A stretch of DNA of 64,000 nucleotides. It comes from Rhizobium sp. R634. Lineage in GTDB: Bacteria; Pseudomonadota; Alphaproteobacteria; Rhizobiales; Rhizobiaceae. This document shows positions 48,004 through 56,746 of this stretch, in pieces (positions within the stretch are counted from its first letter, which is position 1; every line of letters starts with the position of its first letter). The notes beneath the pieces are model-generated. The model was not told the DNA's origin, did no database searches, and saw only the letters and a program-made list of their open reading frames with translations. Location: the NCBI RefSeq assembly GCF_002211305.1, contig NZ_LOKW01000025.1, forward strand, positions 423,782 to 487,781. The letters run 5' to 3'. A program made the translations under genes and the position numbers.

Positions 48004-48780
48004 ATGAAGCCTGTTAACTTCGAACAATCGGCAGAGCTGCTGCGGGCCTGCCTCCTGCGGCCGTTTTCGGCGCTGGCCGATTTTCTCTATCCGCCTGCCT
48101 GTTCCGTCTGCGGCATCTCGACCGGGGATCATCGCGGGCTCTGTGTGAAATGCTGGTCCGGCATCCGTTTCATCGAGCGGCCCTATTGCGAGGTGCTCGG
48201 CATTCCCTTCTCGCACGATCTCGGCGCCGGCATTCTGAGCGCCGAGGCGATCGCCAATCCGCCGCCCTTCGACCGGCTGCGGTCGGCGGCGACCCACGAC
48301 CATGCGGTGCGCGACCTCGTTCATGGGCTCAAATATCGCGATCGCACCGATCTGGCGCCGATGATGGCCGCCTGGATGCTGCGCGCCTCCGACGGCACGG
48401 TCGAAAGCTGCGATGCGCTGATCCCGGTGCCGTTGCACCGCACCCGGATGCTGTCGCGCAAGTTCAACCAGGCAGCCGAGCTTGCCCGCCATATGGCGAA
48501 GCTCTCGGGCAAGCCGCTGCTTGCGGCGACGCTGATCCGCGTCAAGCGCACGAGCCAGCAGGTCGGCCTCGGCGCAAAGGCGCGCGAAGACAATGTCAGA
48601 GGCGCTTTCGCGATCGCCAAGGGTTGCGAAAATGACGTCTTCGGCAAGCGTATCGTGCTCGTCGACGACGTCTATACCACGGGAGCGACGGTCGCCGCTG
48701 CAAGCCGGACGCTGCGCAAGGCGGGCGCGGCCGAGATCACGGTTTTGACCTTTGCAAGGGCTCTTTCCGAGCCTATATGA
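48004..48780 (+). CDS. ComF family phosphoribosyltransferase-like protein
   Basis: A 258-residue protein with an N-terminal zinc-finger pair (CSVCGIS, CVKCW), followed by a double-wing domain and a PRTase domain with the PRPP loop VLVDDVYTTGAT. ComF is needed for DNA uptake in competent bacteria; in Rhizobium it may act in DNA repair or another role, since no competence operon is near. RSAATHDHAVRDLVHGLKY is the usual ComF segment. The first ATG is used. It heads the comF-grxC-nit-DUF1178-DUF3291 run. Confidence 0.9.
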   Translation: MKPVNFEQSAELLRACLLRPFSALADFLYPPACSVCGISTGDHRGLCVKCWSGIRFIERPYCEVLGIPFSHDLGAGILSAEAIANPPPFDRLRSAATHDHAVRDLVHGLKYRDRTDLAPMMAAWMLRASDGTVESCDALIPVPLHRTRMLSRKFNQAAELARHMAKLSGKPLLAATLIRVKRTSQQVGLGAKAREDNVRGAFAIAKGCENDVFGKRIVLVDDVYTTGATVAAASRTLRKAGAAEITVLTFARALSEPI

Positions 48781-48812
48781 CAGAAAATACCCGGCATCCG
48801 TCTGGAGATATC

Positions 48813-49070
48813 ATGGTACCCGTCACCATCTATACACGGCAGTTCTGCGGCTACTGCTCCCGCGCCAAGTCGCTTCTAGAACAAAAGGGCGTCGACTATG
48901 TCGAGCACGATGCGACATATTCGCCGGACCTTCGCCAGGAGATGATCGGCAAGGCCAACGGGCGCACGACATTTCCGCAGATCTTCATCGGCGCCGAACA
49001 TGTCGGCGGCTGCGACGACCTCTTCGCGCTCGATCGGGCCGGCAAGCTCGATCCGATGCTGGCGGTCTGA
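48813..49070 (+). CDS. grxC: Glutaredoxin 3
   Basis: An 85-residue cytoplasmic dithiol glutaredoxin that reduces disulfides and glutathionylated proteins with glutathione. The active site is CGYC (TRQFCGYCSRAKSLL), the cis-proline is in TTFPQIFIG and the glutathione-binding GG-D motif is HVGGCDDLFAL. ATG 48813 gives MVPVTIYTRQ. It follows comF by 32 bp and precedes the nit gene by 10 bp, a conserved rhizobial order. Confidence 0.95.
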   Translation: MVPVTIYTRQFCGYCSRAKSLLEQKGVDYVEHDATYSPDLRQEMIGKANGRTTFPQIFIGAEHVGGCDDLFALDRAGKLDPMLAV

Positions 49071-49080
49071 GGACGAACCG

Positions 49081-49938
49081 ATGAGCTTCAAGGCCGCCGC
49101 CGTCCAGATGTGTTCAGGGGTCGATCCGGAAAAGAACGCCGCCGCCATGGCGCGGCTGGTGCGCGAGGCCGCCGCGCAGGGGGCGACCTATGTGCAGACG
49201 CCCGAAATGACCGGCATGCTCCAGCGGGATCGAGCGGCGGCACGCGCCGTGCTTGCCGATGAGACGCGCGATATCATCGTCAAAACCGGTTCGGCGCTTG
49301 CCGCGGAACTTGGCATTTACATGCATGTCGGCTCGACGGCGATTGCGCTCGCCGACGGCAAGATTGCCAATCGCGGCTTCCTCTTCGGTCCCGACGGACG
49401 CATCCTCAATCGCTACGACAAGATCCACATGTTCGACGTCGATCTCGATAATGGCGAGAGCTGGCGCGAAAGTGCGGCCTATACGGCCGGCTCGGAAGCG
49501 CGCGTCCTGTCGCTGCCCTTCGCCGAAATGGGCTTTGCCATCTGCTACGACGTCCGGTTCCCGGCGCTCTTTCGCGCCCAGGCCATTGCCGGCGCTGAAG
49601 TGATGACGGTGCCCGCCGCCTTCACCAGGCAGACTGGCGAGGCGCATTGGGAAATCCTGCTCCGGGCGCGCGCCATCGAGAACGGCGTCTTCGTGATTGC
49701 CGCCGCGCAGGCCGGCCGGCACGAGGACGGGCGCGAGACTTTCGGCCATTCGATGATCATCGACCCCTGGGGCACTGTATTGGCCTCTGCCGGCGCCAGC
49801 GGCGAGGCAGTCATCGTTGCCGAGATCGATCCCAGCGCGGTCAAGGCCGCGCACGACAAGATCCCGAACCTGAGGAACGGCCGGGAATTCTCGGTCGAGA
49901 AGATTGCGGGGGCAGTCGCAGGAGGCGTCGCCGCTTGA
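49081..49938 (+). CDS. Nit1-like carbon-nitrogen hydrolase (probable deaminated glutathione amidase)
   Basis: A 285-residue amidase with the triad E42 (TPEMTGMLQ), K114 (NRYDKIHMFDVDL) and C155 (FAICYDVRFPALFRA). The KIHMFDVD and CYDVRFPALFRA stretches are typical of the Nit1/NitA branch, which repairs deaminated glutathione. Its position 10 bp after grxC fits a glutathione-related role. ATG 49081. The stop overlaps the TTG start of the DUF1178 gene by 4 bp. Confidence 0.88.
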   Translation: MSFKAAAVQMCSGVDPEKNAAAMARLVREAAAQGATYVQTPEMTGMLQRDRAAARAVLADETRDIIVKTGSALAAELGIYMHVGSTAIALADGKIANRGFLFGPDGRILNRYDKIHMFDVDLDNGESWRESAAYTAGSEARVLSLPFAEMGFAICYDVRFPALFRAQAIAGAEVMTVPAAFTRQTGEAHWEILLRARAIENGVFVIAAAQAGRHEDGRETFGHSMIIDPWGTVLASAGASGEAVIVAEIDPSAVKAAHDKIPNLRNGREFSVEKIAGAVAGGVAA

Positions 49939-50363
49939 TCCGCTATTCCCTGACCTGTGACAGCGCCCATGAATTCGAAGGCTGGTTTTCCGAAAGCGCC
50001 GACTTCGACCGCCAGGTCGCGACCGGTTTCCTGACCTGTCCTGTCTGCCATTCCGCCGCTGTTTCCAAACTCCTGATGGCGCCTTCGGTGTCGACCGCGC
50101 GCAAGAAGGACGAGAGGCAGACACTGGCGATGGACGCCATGCGCCGTGAGGCCCTCGACAAGCTGAAAGAGGCTGTCGCGGCGGTGAAGGCCAATTCCGA
50201 GGATGTCGGTACGAAGTTTCCCGAGGAAGCGCGCAAGATCCATTATGGAGAGGCGGACGCCCGCGGCATCATCGGCCAGGCGACCATCGACGAGGCGCAG
50301 GCGCTCGTGGAGGAGGGCATCGAGATCGCCGCCATTCCGGTTTTGCCCGAGGATGTGAATTGA
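49935..50363 (+). CDS. DUF1178 family protein
   Basis: A 142-residue protein starting IRYSLTCDSAHEFEGWFSES, with a single zinc-ribbon-like pair CPVCHSAAVSKLLMAP and an acidic helical C-terminus. This is the DUF1178 family of proteobacteria, function unknown. The start is TTG 49935, overlapping the previous TGA (TTGA), with AGGAGG nine bases upstream that also lies inside the preceding gene. Strong translational coupling in the grxC-nit run. Confidence 0.88.
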   Translation: MIRYSLTCDSAHEFEGWFSESADFDRQVATGFLTCPVCHSAAVSKLLMAPSVSTARKKDERQTLAMDAMRREALDKLKEAVAAVKANSEDVGTKFPEEARKIHYGEADARGIIGQATIDEAQALVEEGIEIAAIPVLPEDVN

Positions 50364-50364
50364 T

Positions 50365-50943
50365 ATGCAGTCCGCGCGTCTGGCCTTCTATAACTTCGGC
50401 CTGCATGTCGCCCCTGCCGAAAGTGAAGCGGTCAAAGGCTTCGTTCTGCGCGAACCTGCGAATTTCGAAGCCGCCGCTCGCGCCTGCGGCTTCATCGGAC
50501 GCTCCGGCTATGCCGGTTATCCCGGCGCTCGGAGCTGGGGCGTTCAGGTCTTTCCGCGTTACATGAAAGGCAGCGGTTTTGACTCTGCCCCTTCGTCCCT
50601 TTCGCTCTGGGCAGACATCGAGTCCCTGATGGCCTTCACCTATAACGGCGTGCACGCCGAGGCCTTGAAGAATGCCCGCAATTGGAACGTGAAGCCGACA
50701 TGGCCGCCGCTGGTTTTGTGGTGGGTTGCGGCTCATCATCGGCCGGACTGGCAGGAAGTGGTCGAGCGCCTGGAGTATCTCGCTGACCACGGGTCGAGTC
50801 CGCACGCTTTTACGTTCAAACAGCCCTACGGGCCTGAGGGCGCCCAGATCTCGATCGATCGCGATCGGGTCAAGGAACTTGCTGCACGCAATGCCGAAAC
50901 CCAGACGGATCTGCTTGCCTACGTCCAAACGCTAAAAGTTTAG
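50365..50943 (+). CDS. DUF3291 domain-containing protein
   Basis: A 192-residue protein matching the DUF3291 pattern: LAFYNFGLHVAP, SLSLWADIESLMAFTYNGVHAEAL and PPLVLWWVAAHHRPDWQEVVERLEYLADHGSS. The fold is likely a ferredoxin-like monooxygenase type (dimeric alpha/beta barrel), but no enzyme activity is established. It starts 1 bp after the DUF1178 stop (TGATATG), so it is probably translated from the same mRNA. Convergent with ubiG. Confidence 0.8.
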   Translation: MQSARLAFYNFGLHVAPAESEAVKGFVLREPANFEAAARACGFIGRSGYAGYPGARSWGVQVFPRYMKGSGFDSAPSSLSLWADIESLMAFTYNGVHAEALKNARNWNVKPTWPPLVLWWVAAHHRPDWQEVVERLEYLADHGSSPHAFTFKQPYGPEGAQISIDRDRVKELAARNAETQTDLLAYVQTLKV

Positions 50944-50963
50944 TCGGCTAATTGGCTGCCGAA

Positions 50964-51710
50964 TTACGCTTCGCGCCTGGCCAGCAGCATATAGTTCACG
51001 TCCATGTCCCTGGACAGGTTCCACTGGTTCGACAGCGGATTGAAAAAGACGCCGGTGCGGTCGGTGATTTCCAGGCCGCTTGCGTTGAGCGGCTTTTCCA
51101 GCTCTTCCGGGCGCACCAGTTTTTCATATTGATGCGTGCCGCGCGGCAGCCAGCGCAAGATGTTCTCGGCGGCGAAGATGGCAAGGGCTGCCGCCTTCAT
51201 CGTGCGGTTGATGGTGGCGACGAAGATCAGGCCGCCGGGGCGGACCATTTTCGCGCAGGTCGTCATGAAGAGTTCGACGTCGGCGACGTGTTCGACGACT
51301 TCCATGTTCAAGACGATATCGAAGGTTTCGCCGGCCTCGGCGAGCTCCTCGGCAGTGACGGCGCGATAGTCCACCGGAACGCCGGACGCCTTGGCGTGGG
51401 TCGAGGCGATGCCGATATTCTTCTCGGAAGGATCAGCGCCGATGACCGAGGCGCCCATGCGGGCGACGGGTTCGGACAAGAGGCCGCCGCCGCAGCCGAT
51501 ATCGAGCACACGCAGCCCCTCGAGCGGGCGGGCGCTTTTCGGATCACGGCCGAAATTCTCGCAGGCCTTGTCTCTTATATAGGCGAGCCGGACGGGATTG
51601 AACTTGTGCAGCGGCCTGAACTTGCCGGTCGGGCTCCACCATTCCGCCGCCATCGCCGAGAAGCGGTCCACTTCGCCCTGGTCGATCGTGCTTCTGGCGG
51701 CTTCCGTCAT
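50964..51710 (-). CDS. ubiG: Ubiquinone biosynthesis O-methyltransferase
   Basis: Carries out both O-methylation steps of ubiquinone synthesis using SAM. The 248-residue protein has motif I VLDIGCGGGLLSEPVARMGA, the acidic cofactor loop GADPSEKN, and the family features FSAMAAEWWSPTGKFRPLHKFNPVR and NMEVVEHVAD. ATG 51710, with GGAG six bases upstream, gives MTEAARSTIDQGEVDR; ATG 51722 is an alternative. Divergent from lysC with 296 bp between the starts. Confidence 0.96.
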   Translation of the reverse strand: MTEAARSTIDQGEVDRFSAMAAEWWSPTGKFRPLHKFNPVRLAYIRDKACENFGRDPKSARPLEGLRVLDIGCGGGLLSEPVARMGASVIGADPSEKNIGIASTHAKASGVPVDYRAVTAEELAEAGETFDIVLNMEVVEHVADVELFMTTCAKMVRPGGLIFVATINRTMKAAALAIFAAENILRWLPRGTHQYEKLVRPEELEKPLNASGLEITDRTGVFFNPLSNQWNLSRDMDVNYMLLARREA

Positions 51711-52006
51711 GGTGTTCTCCATCGTTCGTGTCCTGTGAAGTCGGATGATCGGGGGCATAAGTCAAGGGGCGGCGCATCAGGGGAGGCGTGAGCGCGCAAA
51801 TGGCCGGCAATTGCTTTTGTCGTGTACGCTTGCCTCCCCCCGCCAAACTCGCTAAGAGACGCCGCAACTTGGGGCCTTCAGGGGCCTGGGCTTTAGAGCG
51901 GTTCCAGAAATGGGGATGCGGCTCTTTCGCCAAGCGGTCCGCCCCAGAGCTTTCGTGATGCCGGGTCCGGGTTTCCGCTTTCCGGCGCCAGTCGTGGTAG
52001 AGGCAT
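51711..52006. other. Intergenic region ubiG-lysC
   Basis: About 296 bp holding both divergent promoters. A short TTTAGAGCGGTTCCAG stretch at 51892 looks like an end fragment of a dispersed repeat. I see no riboswitch, leader peptide or additional gene. Confidence 0.5.
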
Positions 52007-53281
52007 ATGGCACGCATCGTAATGAAATTCGGCGGCACGTCCGTCGCTGACCTGGACCGCATCAAGAACGTTGCCCGCCACGTGAAACGCGAAGTCGATG
52101 CCGGCCACGAGGTGGCGGTGGTGGTCTCGGCCATGTCCGGCAAGACCAATGAGCTGGTCGGCTGGGTGCAGGGCATGCCGAAGGTGATCGGCGCCAATTC
52201 CCCCTTCTACGATGCGCGCGAATATGACGCGGTGGTCGCTTCCGGCGAGCAGGTGACCTCGGGTCTGCTGGCGATCGCATTGCAGGCAATGGATATCAAT
52301 GCGCGCTCCTGGCAGGGGTGGCAGATCCCGATCCGCACCGACAACGCCCATGGCGCGGCGCGCATCCTGGAGATCGACGGTTCCGACATCATCAAGCGGA
52401 TGGGCGAGGGGCAGGTCGCCGTCATCGCCGGCTTCCAGGGATTGGGGCCCGACAATCGCCTCGCAACGCTCGGGCGCGGCGGATCGGATACGTCGGCCGT
52501 TGCCATCGCGGCCGCTGTCAAAGCGGATCGCTGCGATATCTATACCGATGTCGACGGCGTCTACACGACCGATCCGCGCATCGTGCCGCAGGCGCGCAGG
52601 CTGAAGAAGATCGCCTTCGAGGAAATGCTCGAAATGGCCTCGCTCGGCGCCAAGGTGCTGCAGGTGCGGTCGGTCGAGCTTGCCATGGTGCACAAGGTGC
52701 GTACCTTCGTGCGCTCGTCTTTCGAAGATCCCGATGCTCCGGGCATGGGCGATCTGTTGAACCCGCCCGGAACGCTGATTTGTGACGAGGATGAAATCGT
52801 GGAACAGGAAGTAGTCACCGGCATCGCCTATGCCAAGGATGAGGCTCAGATCTCGCTTCGCCGTCTTGCCGACCGGCCGGGCGTTTCCGCCGCGATCTTC
52901 GGGCCGCTTGCCGAATCCCATATCAATGTCGACATGATCGTCCAGAATATTTCCGAGGACGGATCGAAGACCGACATGACCTTCACCGTGCCGTCGGGCG
53001 ACGTCGAGAAGGCCATCAAGGTGCTCGGCGACCATAAGGAGAAGATCGGCTACGATGTTGTGCAGAACGAATCGGGCCTGGTGAAAGTCTCCGTCATCGG
53101 TATCGGCATGCGCAGCCATGCCGGCGTTGCCGCGACCGCGTTTCGTGCACTTGCCGAAAAAGGTATCAACATCAAGGCGATCACCACCTCCGAGATCAAG
53201 ATTTCCATCCTGATCGACGGTCCCTATGCAGAACTCGCTGTCAGGACTTTGCATTCCTGCTACGGTCTGGATAAGAATTGA
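52007..53281 (+). CDS. lysC: Aspartate kinase
   Basis: First step of the lysine, methionine, threonine and isoleucine pathway: aspartate to aspartyl-phosphate. The 424-residue protein starts MARIVMKFGGTSVADLDRI (the kinase KFGGTS motif), has the ATP site LGRGGSDTSAVAIAAAV and YTDVDGVYTTDPR, and two C-terminal ACT domains (about 265-424; VSAAIFGPLAESHINVDMI, VIGIGMRSHAGVAATAF) that give feedback control by lysine/threonine. Length normal. Upstream of ptsP by 89 bp. Confidence 0.97.
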   Translation: MARIVMKFGGTSVADLDRIKNVARHVKREVDAGHEVAVVVSAMSGKTNELVGWVQGMPKVIGANSPFYDAREYDAVVASGEQVTSGLLAIALQAMDINARSWQGWQIPIRTDNAHGAARILEIDGSDIIKRMGEGQVAVIAGFQGLGPDNRLATLGRGGSDTSAVAIAAAVKADRCDIYTDVDGVYTTDPRIVPQARRLKKIAFEEMLEMASLGAKVLQVRSVELAMVHKVRTFVRSSFEDPDAPGMGDLLNPPGTLICDEDEIVEQEVVTGIAYAKDEAQISLRRLADRPGVSAAIFGPLAESHINVDMIVQNISEDGSKTDMTFTVPSGDVEKAIKVLGDHKEKIGYDVVQNESGLVKVSVIGIGMRSHAGVAATAFRALAEKGINIKAITTSEIKISILIDGPYAELAVRTLHSCYGLDKN

Positions 53282-53370
53282 TTCCCAGTGGGCGGCCTGC
53301 CCCTTCAGGTTGAGGAGACGGAGGCAGGCCCGCCGGGACAGAGAGCGTTGTTTCGGGAGCTTGAGACGTC

Positions 53371-55638
53371 ATGAGAGACCTTTCCGGCGGTCCGCGCGTG
53401 CTGCTCAGGCGGCTGCGCGAGTTGATGGCAGAGCCGCTGGAGCCGCAGGATCGTCTTGACCGGATCGTCCGACAGATTGCCGGCAACATGGTGGCGGAAG
53501 TCTGCTCCGTCTATGTGCTGCGCGCCGACGGCGTGCTCGAACTCTATGCGACCGAAGGTCTCAACCGCGAAGCCGTGCACCTGGCGCAGCTGAAGATGGG
53601 CCAGGGCCTCGTCGGCACGATCGCGGCTTCGGCCCAGCCGCTGAACCTCTCCGACGCGCAGTCGCATCCGGCCTTCCGTTACCTGCCCGAGACGGGCGAA
53701 GAAATCTACCATTCCTTCCTCGGCGTGCCGATCCTGAGAACCGGACGGTCGCTCGGCGTTCTCGTCGTGCAGAACAAGGCGAGCCGCAATTATCGCGACG
53801 AAGAGGTCGAGGCGCTCGAAACGACGGCGATGGTGCTCGCCGAGATGATCGCCACCGGCGAGCTCAAGAAGATCACCAAACCGGGCCTCGAACTCGACCT
53901 GACGCGCTCGGTGACGATCGACGGCGATACTTATAATGACGGCATCGGCCTCGGCTATGTCGTGCTGCACGAACCGCGCATCGTCGTCACCAATCTTCTC
54001 AACGAGGATGCGGAGAAGGAGATCCGGCGGCTGGCGGAAGCCATGGGTTCGCTGAGGATCTCGATCGACGACATGCTGTCGCGCCGCGACGTGTCGATGG
54101 AGGGCGAGCATCGCGAAGTGCTCGAAACCTATCGCATGTTCGCCCATGACCAGGGCTGGGTGCGCAAGCTCGAGGAGGCGATCCGCAACGGTCTGACGGC
54201 CGAAGCGGCGGTCGAGAAGGTGCAGAGCGACACCAAGGCGCGGATGATGCGGTTGACCGACCCGTATCTGCGCGAACGCATGCATGATTTCGAGGATCTG
54301 GCGAACCGGCTGCTCAGGCAGTTGACCGGCTATACCGGCCGGACGACCGCCGAAGGCTTCCCGAATGATGCGATCATTCTGGCCCGCGCCATGGGTGCGG
54401 CCGAACTGCTCGATTATCCGCGCTCCAACGTCCGCGGCCTGGTGCTGGAAGAAGGGGCGGTGACGAGCCATGTGGTGATCGTCGCCCGCGCCATGGGCAT
54501 TCCGGTCATCGGCCAGGCGGCCGGGGTGGTGGCGCTGGCCGAAAACGGCGATGCCGTGATCATCGACGCCGACGAGGGGCATGTGCATCTCAGGCCGATG
54601 GCTGATCATCGCCGTTCCTACGAGGAAAAGGTTCGCTTCCGCGCCAGGCGGCAGGAACAGTTCCGGGCGCTGCGCGCCATCGAACCGGTCACCAAGGACG
54701 GCCAGCGGATCTCGCTGATGATGAATGCCGGCCTGTTGGTCGATCTGCCGCAGCTTTCTGAATCGGGTGCAGAGGGCATCGGTCTCTTCCGTACCGAGCT
54801 GCAATTCATGATCGCCTCCACCATGCCGAAGGCGGACGAGCAGGAGCAGTTCTACCGCAATGTGATCAAACAGGCGGCAGGCCGCGTCGTGACCTTCCGC
54901 ACGCTCGATATCGGCGGCGACAAGGTCGTGCCCTATTTCCGCGGCCACGAGGAGGAAAACCCTGCGCTCGGCTGGCGCGCCATCCGGCTGTCGCTCGATC
55001 GGCCGGGATTGCTGCGCACTCAGTTGCGCGCCCTGCTGAAAGCGTCGGCGGACACCGAGCTGAAGCTGATGGTGCCGATGGTCACCGAGGTGTCCGAACT
55101 GAGGACGGTGCGCGAGCTCCTGCAGAAGGAAGTGCAGCATCTCTCGCGTTTCGGCCACGGACTGCCGCGCAAGCTGCAATTCGGGGCGATGCTTGAGGTG
55201 CCGGCGCTGCTCTGGCAGCTCGACGAGCTGATGGAGGCGGTCGATTTCGTTTCGGTAGGTTCGAACGACCTCTTCCAGTTCTCGATGGCCGTCGATCGCG
55301 GCAATGCACGGGTGTCGGACCGCTTCGATCCGCTCGGCAAGCCGTTCTTGCGCATCCTGCGCGACATCGTGCGCGGGGCGGACCGAAACAAGACGCCGGT
55401 GACGCTTTGCGGCGAACTTGCCGGCAAGCCGCTCTCGGCAATGGCGCTGCTCGGCATCGGTTTCCGCTCGATTTCGATGTCGCCGGCCTCGATCGGGCCG
55501 GTGAAAGCGATGCTGCTCGGCCTTGATGTCGGCGCGCTGACGAAGGCGATGGATGAAGTGCTGGACGACAACAGCGCCACCGTACCGATGCGCGAGGTGC
55601 TTGCCCGCTTCGCCGAGAGCCACAATATTCCCCTCTAG
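53371..55638 (+). CDS. ptsP: Phosphoenolpyruvate-protein phosphotransferase of the nitrogen PTS (EI-Ntr)
   Basis: Starts the PTS-Ntr phosphorelay from PEP to NPr and EIIA-Ntr; regulatory rather than sugar-transporting. The 755-residue protein has an N-terminal GAF domain (about 20-160, FYATEGL-like ELYATEGLNREAV) that senses glutamine/2-oxoglutarate in relatives, the HPr-binding helices, the phosphohistidine H367 in GAVTSHVVIVARAMGIPV, and a PEP-binding TIM barrel with catalytic C680 in VTLCGELAGKP. It is adjacent to lysC and prfA, as in other Rhizobiales. Confidence 0.96.
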   Translation: MRDLSGGPRVLLRRLRELMAEPLEPQDRLDRIVRQIAGNMVAEVCSVYVLRADGVLELYATEGLNREAVHLAQLKMGQGLVGTIAASAQPLNLSDAQSHPAFRYLPETGEEIYHSFLGVPILRTGRSLGVLVVQNKASRNYRDEEVEALETTAMVLAEMIATGELKKITKPGLELDLTRSVTIDGDTYNDGIGLGYVVLHEPRIVVTNLLNEDAEKEIRRLAEAMGSLRISIDDMLSRRDVSMEGEHREVLETYRMFAHDQGWVRKLEEAIRNGLTAEAAVEKVQSDTKARMMRLTDPYLRERMHDFEDLANRLLRQLTGYTGRTTAEGFPNDAIILARAMGAAELLDYPRSNVRGLVLEEGAVTSHVVIVARAMGIPVIGQAAGVVALAENGDAVIIDADEGHVHLRPMADHRRSYEEKVRFRARRQEQFRALRAIEPVTKDGQRISLMMNAGLLVDLPQLSESGAEGIGLFRTELQFMIASTMPKADEQEQFYRNVIKQAAGRVVTFRTLDIGGDKVVPYFRGHEEENPALGWRAIRLSLDRPGLLRTQLRALLKASADTELKLMVPMVTEVSELRTVRELLQKEVQHLSRFGHGLPRKLQFGAMLEVPALLWQLDELMEAVDFVSVGSNDLFQFSMAVDRGNARVSDRFDPLGKPFLRILRDIVRGADRNKTPVTLCGELAGKPLSAMALLGIGFRSISMSPASIGPVKAMLLGLDVGALTKAMDEVLDDNSATVPMREVLARFAESHNIPL

Positions 55639-55666
55639 GCATATACAAGAAGAATCGGAGTGAAGG

Positions 55667-56746
55667 GTGGCGAAGCTTCCCGTTGAAAAGATGCGCGAGC
55701 TGGAACGCCGTTTCGGCGAGATCGAAGCGCGCATGTCGGCCGGCCCTGCCGCCGACGTCTATGTGAAGCTTGCATCCGAATATTCCGAGCTGCAGCCTGT
55801 CGTCACGAAGATCCGCGCCTATGAGAAGGCGGTCGCCGAGCTTGCCGATCTCGACGCGCTGCTGGAGGACAAGTCGGTCGATCGCGAGATGCGCGACCTC
55901 GCCGAACTCGAACTGCCCGAAGTGAAGGAGCGGATCGAAGCGCTGGAGCAGGAGATGCAGATCCTGCTTCTGCCGAAGGATGCGGCGGACGAAAAAAGCG
56001 CGATCCTCGAAATCCGCGCCGGCACCGGCGGTTCGGAAGCGGCACTTTTCGCCGGTGATCTCTTTCGCATGTATGAGCGTTTCGCTTCCGAGAAGGGCTG
56101 GAAAGTCGAGGTGCTCTCGGCGAGCGAGGGTGAGGCTGGCGGCTATAAGGAAATCATTGCGACGATTACCGGAAGGGGCGTCTTCGCCAAGCTGAAATTC
56201 GAATCCGGCGTGCACCGCGTGCAGCGCGTGCCGGAGACCGAGGCGGGCGGGCGCATTCATACGTCGGCCGCGACGGTGGCGGTGCTGCCGGAAGCCGAGG
56301 AGATCGATATCGAGATCCGGCCGGAAGACATCCGCATCGACACGATGCGCTCTTCGGGCGCCGGCGGCCAGCACGTCAATACGACCGACTCGGCGGTGCG
56401 CATCACTCACCTGCCGACCGGCATCGTCGTCACCAGCTCGGAAAAATCGCAGCATCAGAACCGCGCCAAGGCGATGCAGGTGCTGCGCTCCAGGCTTTAC
56501 GATGCCGAACGGCAGCGCGCCGACAGCGAGCGCTCGGCCGACCGCAAGAGCCAGGTCGGTTCCGGCGACCGCTCCGAGCGCATCCGCACCTATAATTTCC
56601 CGCAGGGGCGGGTGACCGACCACCGCATCAACCTGACGCTCTACAAGCTTGATCGGATGATGGAAGGCGAGATCGAGGAAGTCGTCGACGCGCTGATGGC
56701 CGACTATCAGGCAAGCCAGCTGGCGCAGCTCGGCGAACAGCCGTGA
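55667..56746 (+). CDS. prfA: Peptide chain release factor 1
   Basis: Recognises UAA and UAG stops and triggers peptide release on the ribosome. The 359-residue protein contains the codon-recognition region PxT-like (in the segment before residue 195) and the universal GGQ (G233, G234, Q235) in RSSGAGGQHVNTTDSAVRITH, whose glutamine is methylated by PrmC. GTG 55667 is the start (MAKLPVEKMRELERR). Its TGA overlaps the GTG of prmC. Confidence 0.97.
   Translation: MAKLPVEKMRELERRFGEIEARMSAGPAADVYVKLASEYSELQPVVTKIRAYEKAVAELADLDALLEDKSVDREMRDLAELELPEVKERIEALEQEMQILLLPKDAADEKSAILEIRAGTGGSEAALFAGDLFRMYERFASEKGWKVEVLSASEGEAGGYKEIIATITGRGVFAKLKFESGVHRVQRVPETEAGGRIHTSAATVAVLPEAEEIDIEIRPEDIRIDTMRSSGAGGQHVNTTDSAVRITHLPTGIVVTSSEKSQHQNRAKAMQVLRSRLYDAERQRADSERSADRKSQVGSGDRSERIRTYNFPQGRVTDHRINLTLYKLDRMMEGEIEEVVDALMADYQASQLAQLGEQP

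Noticed and set aside
53305..55734. Long minus-strand open frame opposite ptsP
   Set aside because: Same effect of codon bias in GC-rich DNA; no family features.
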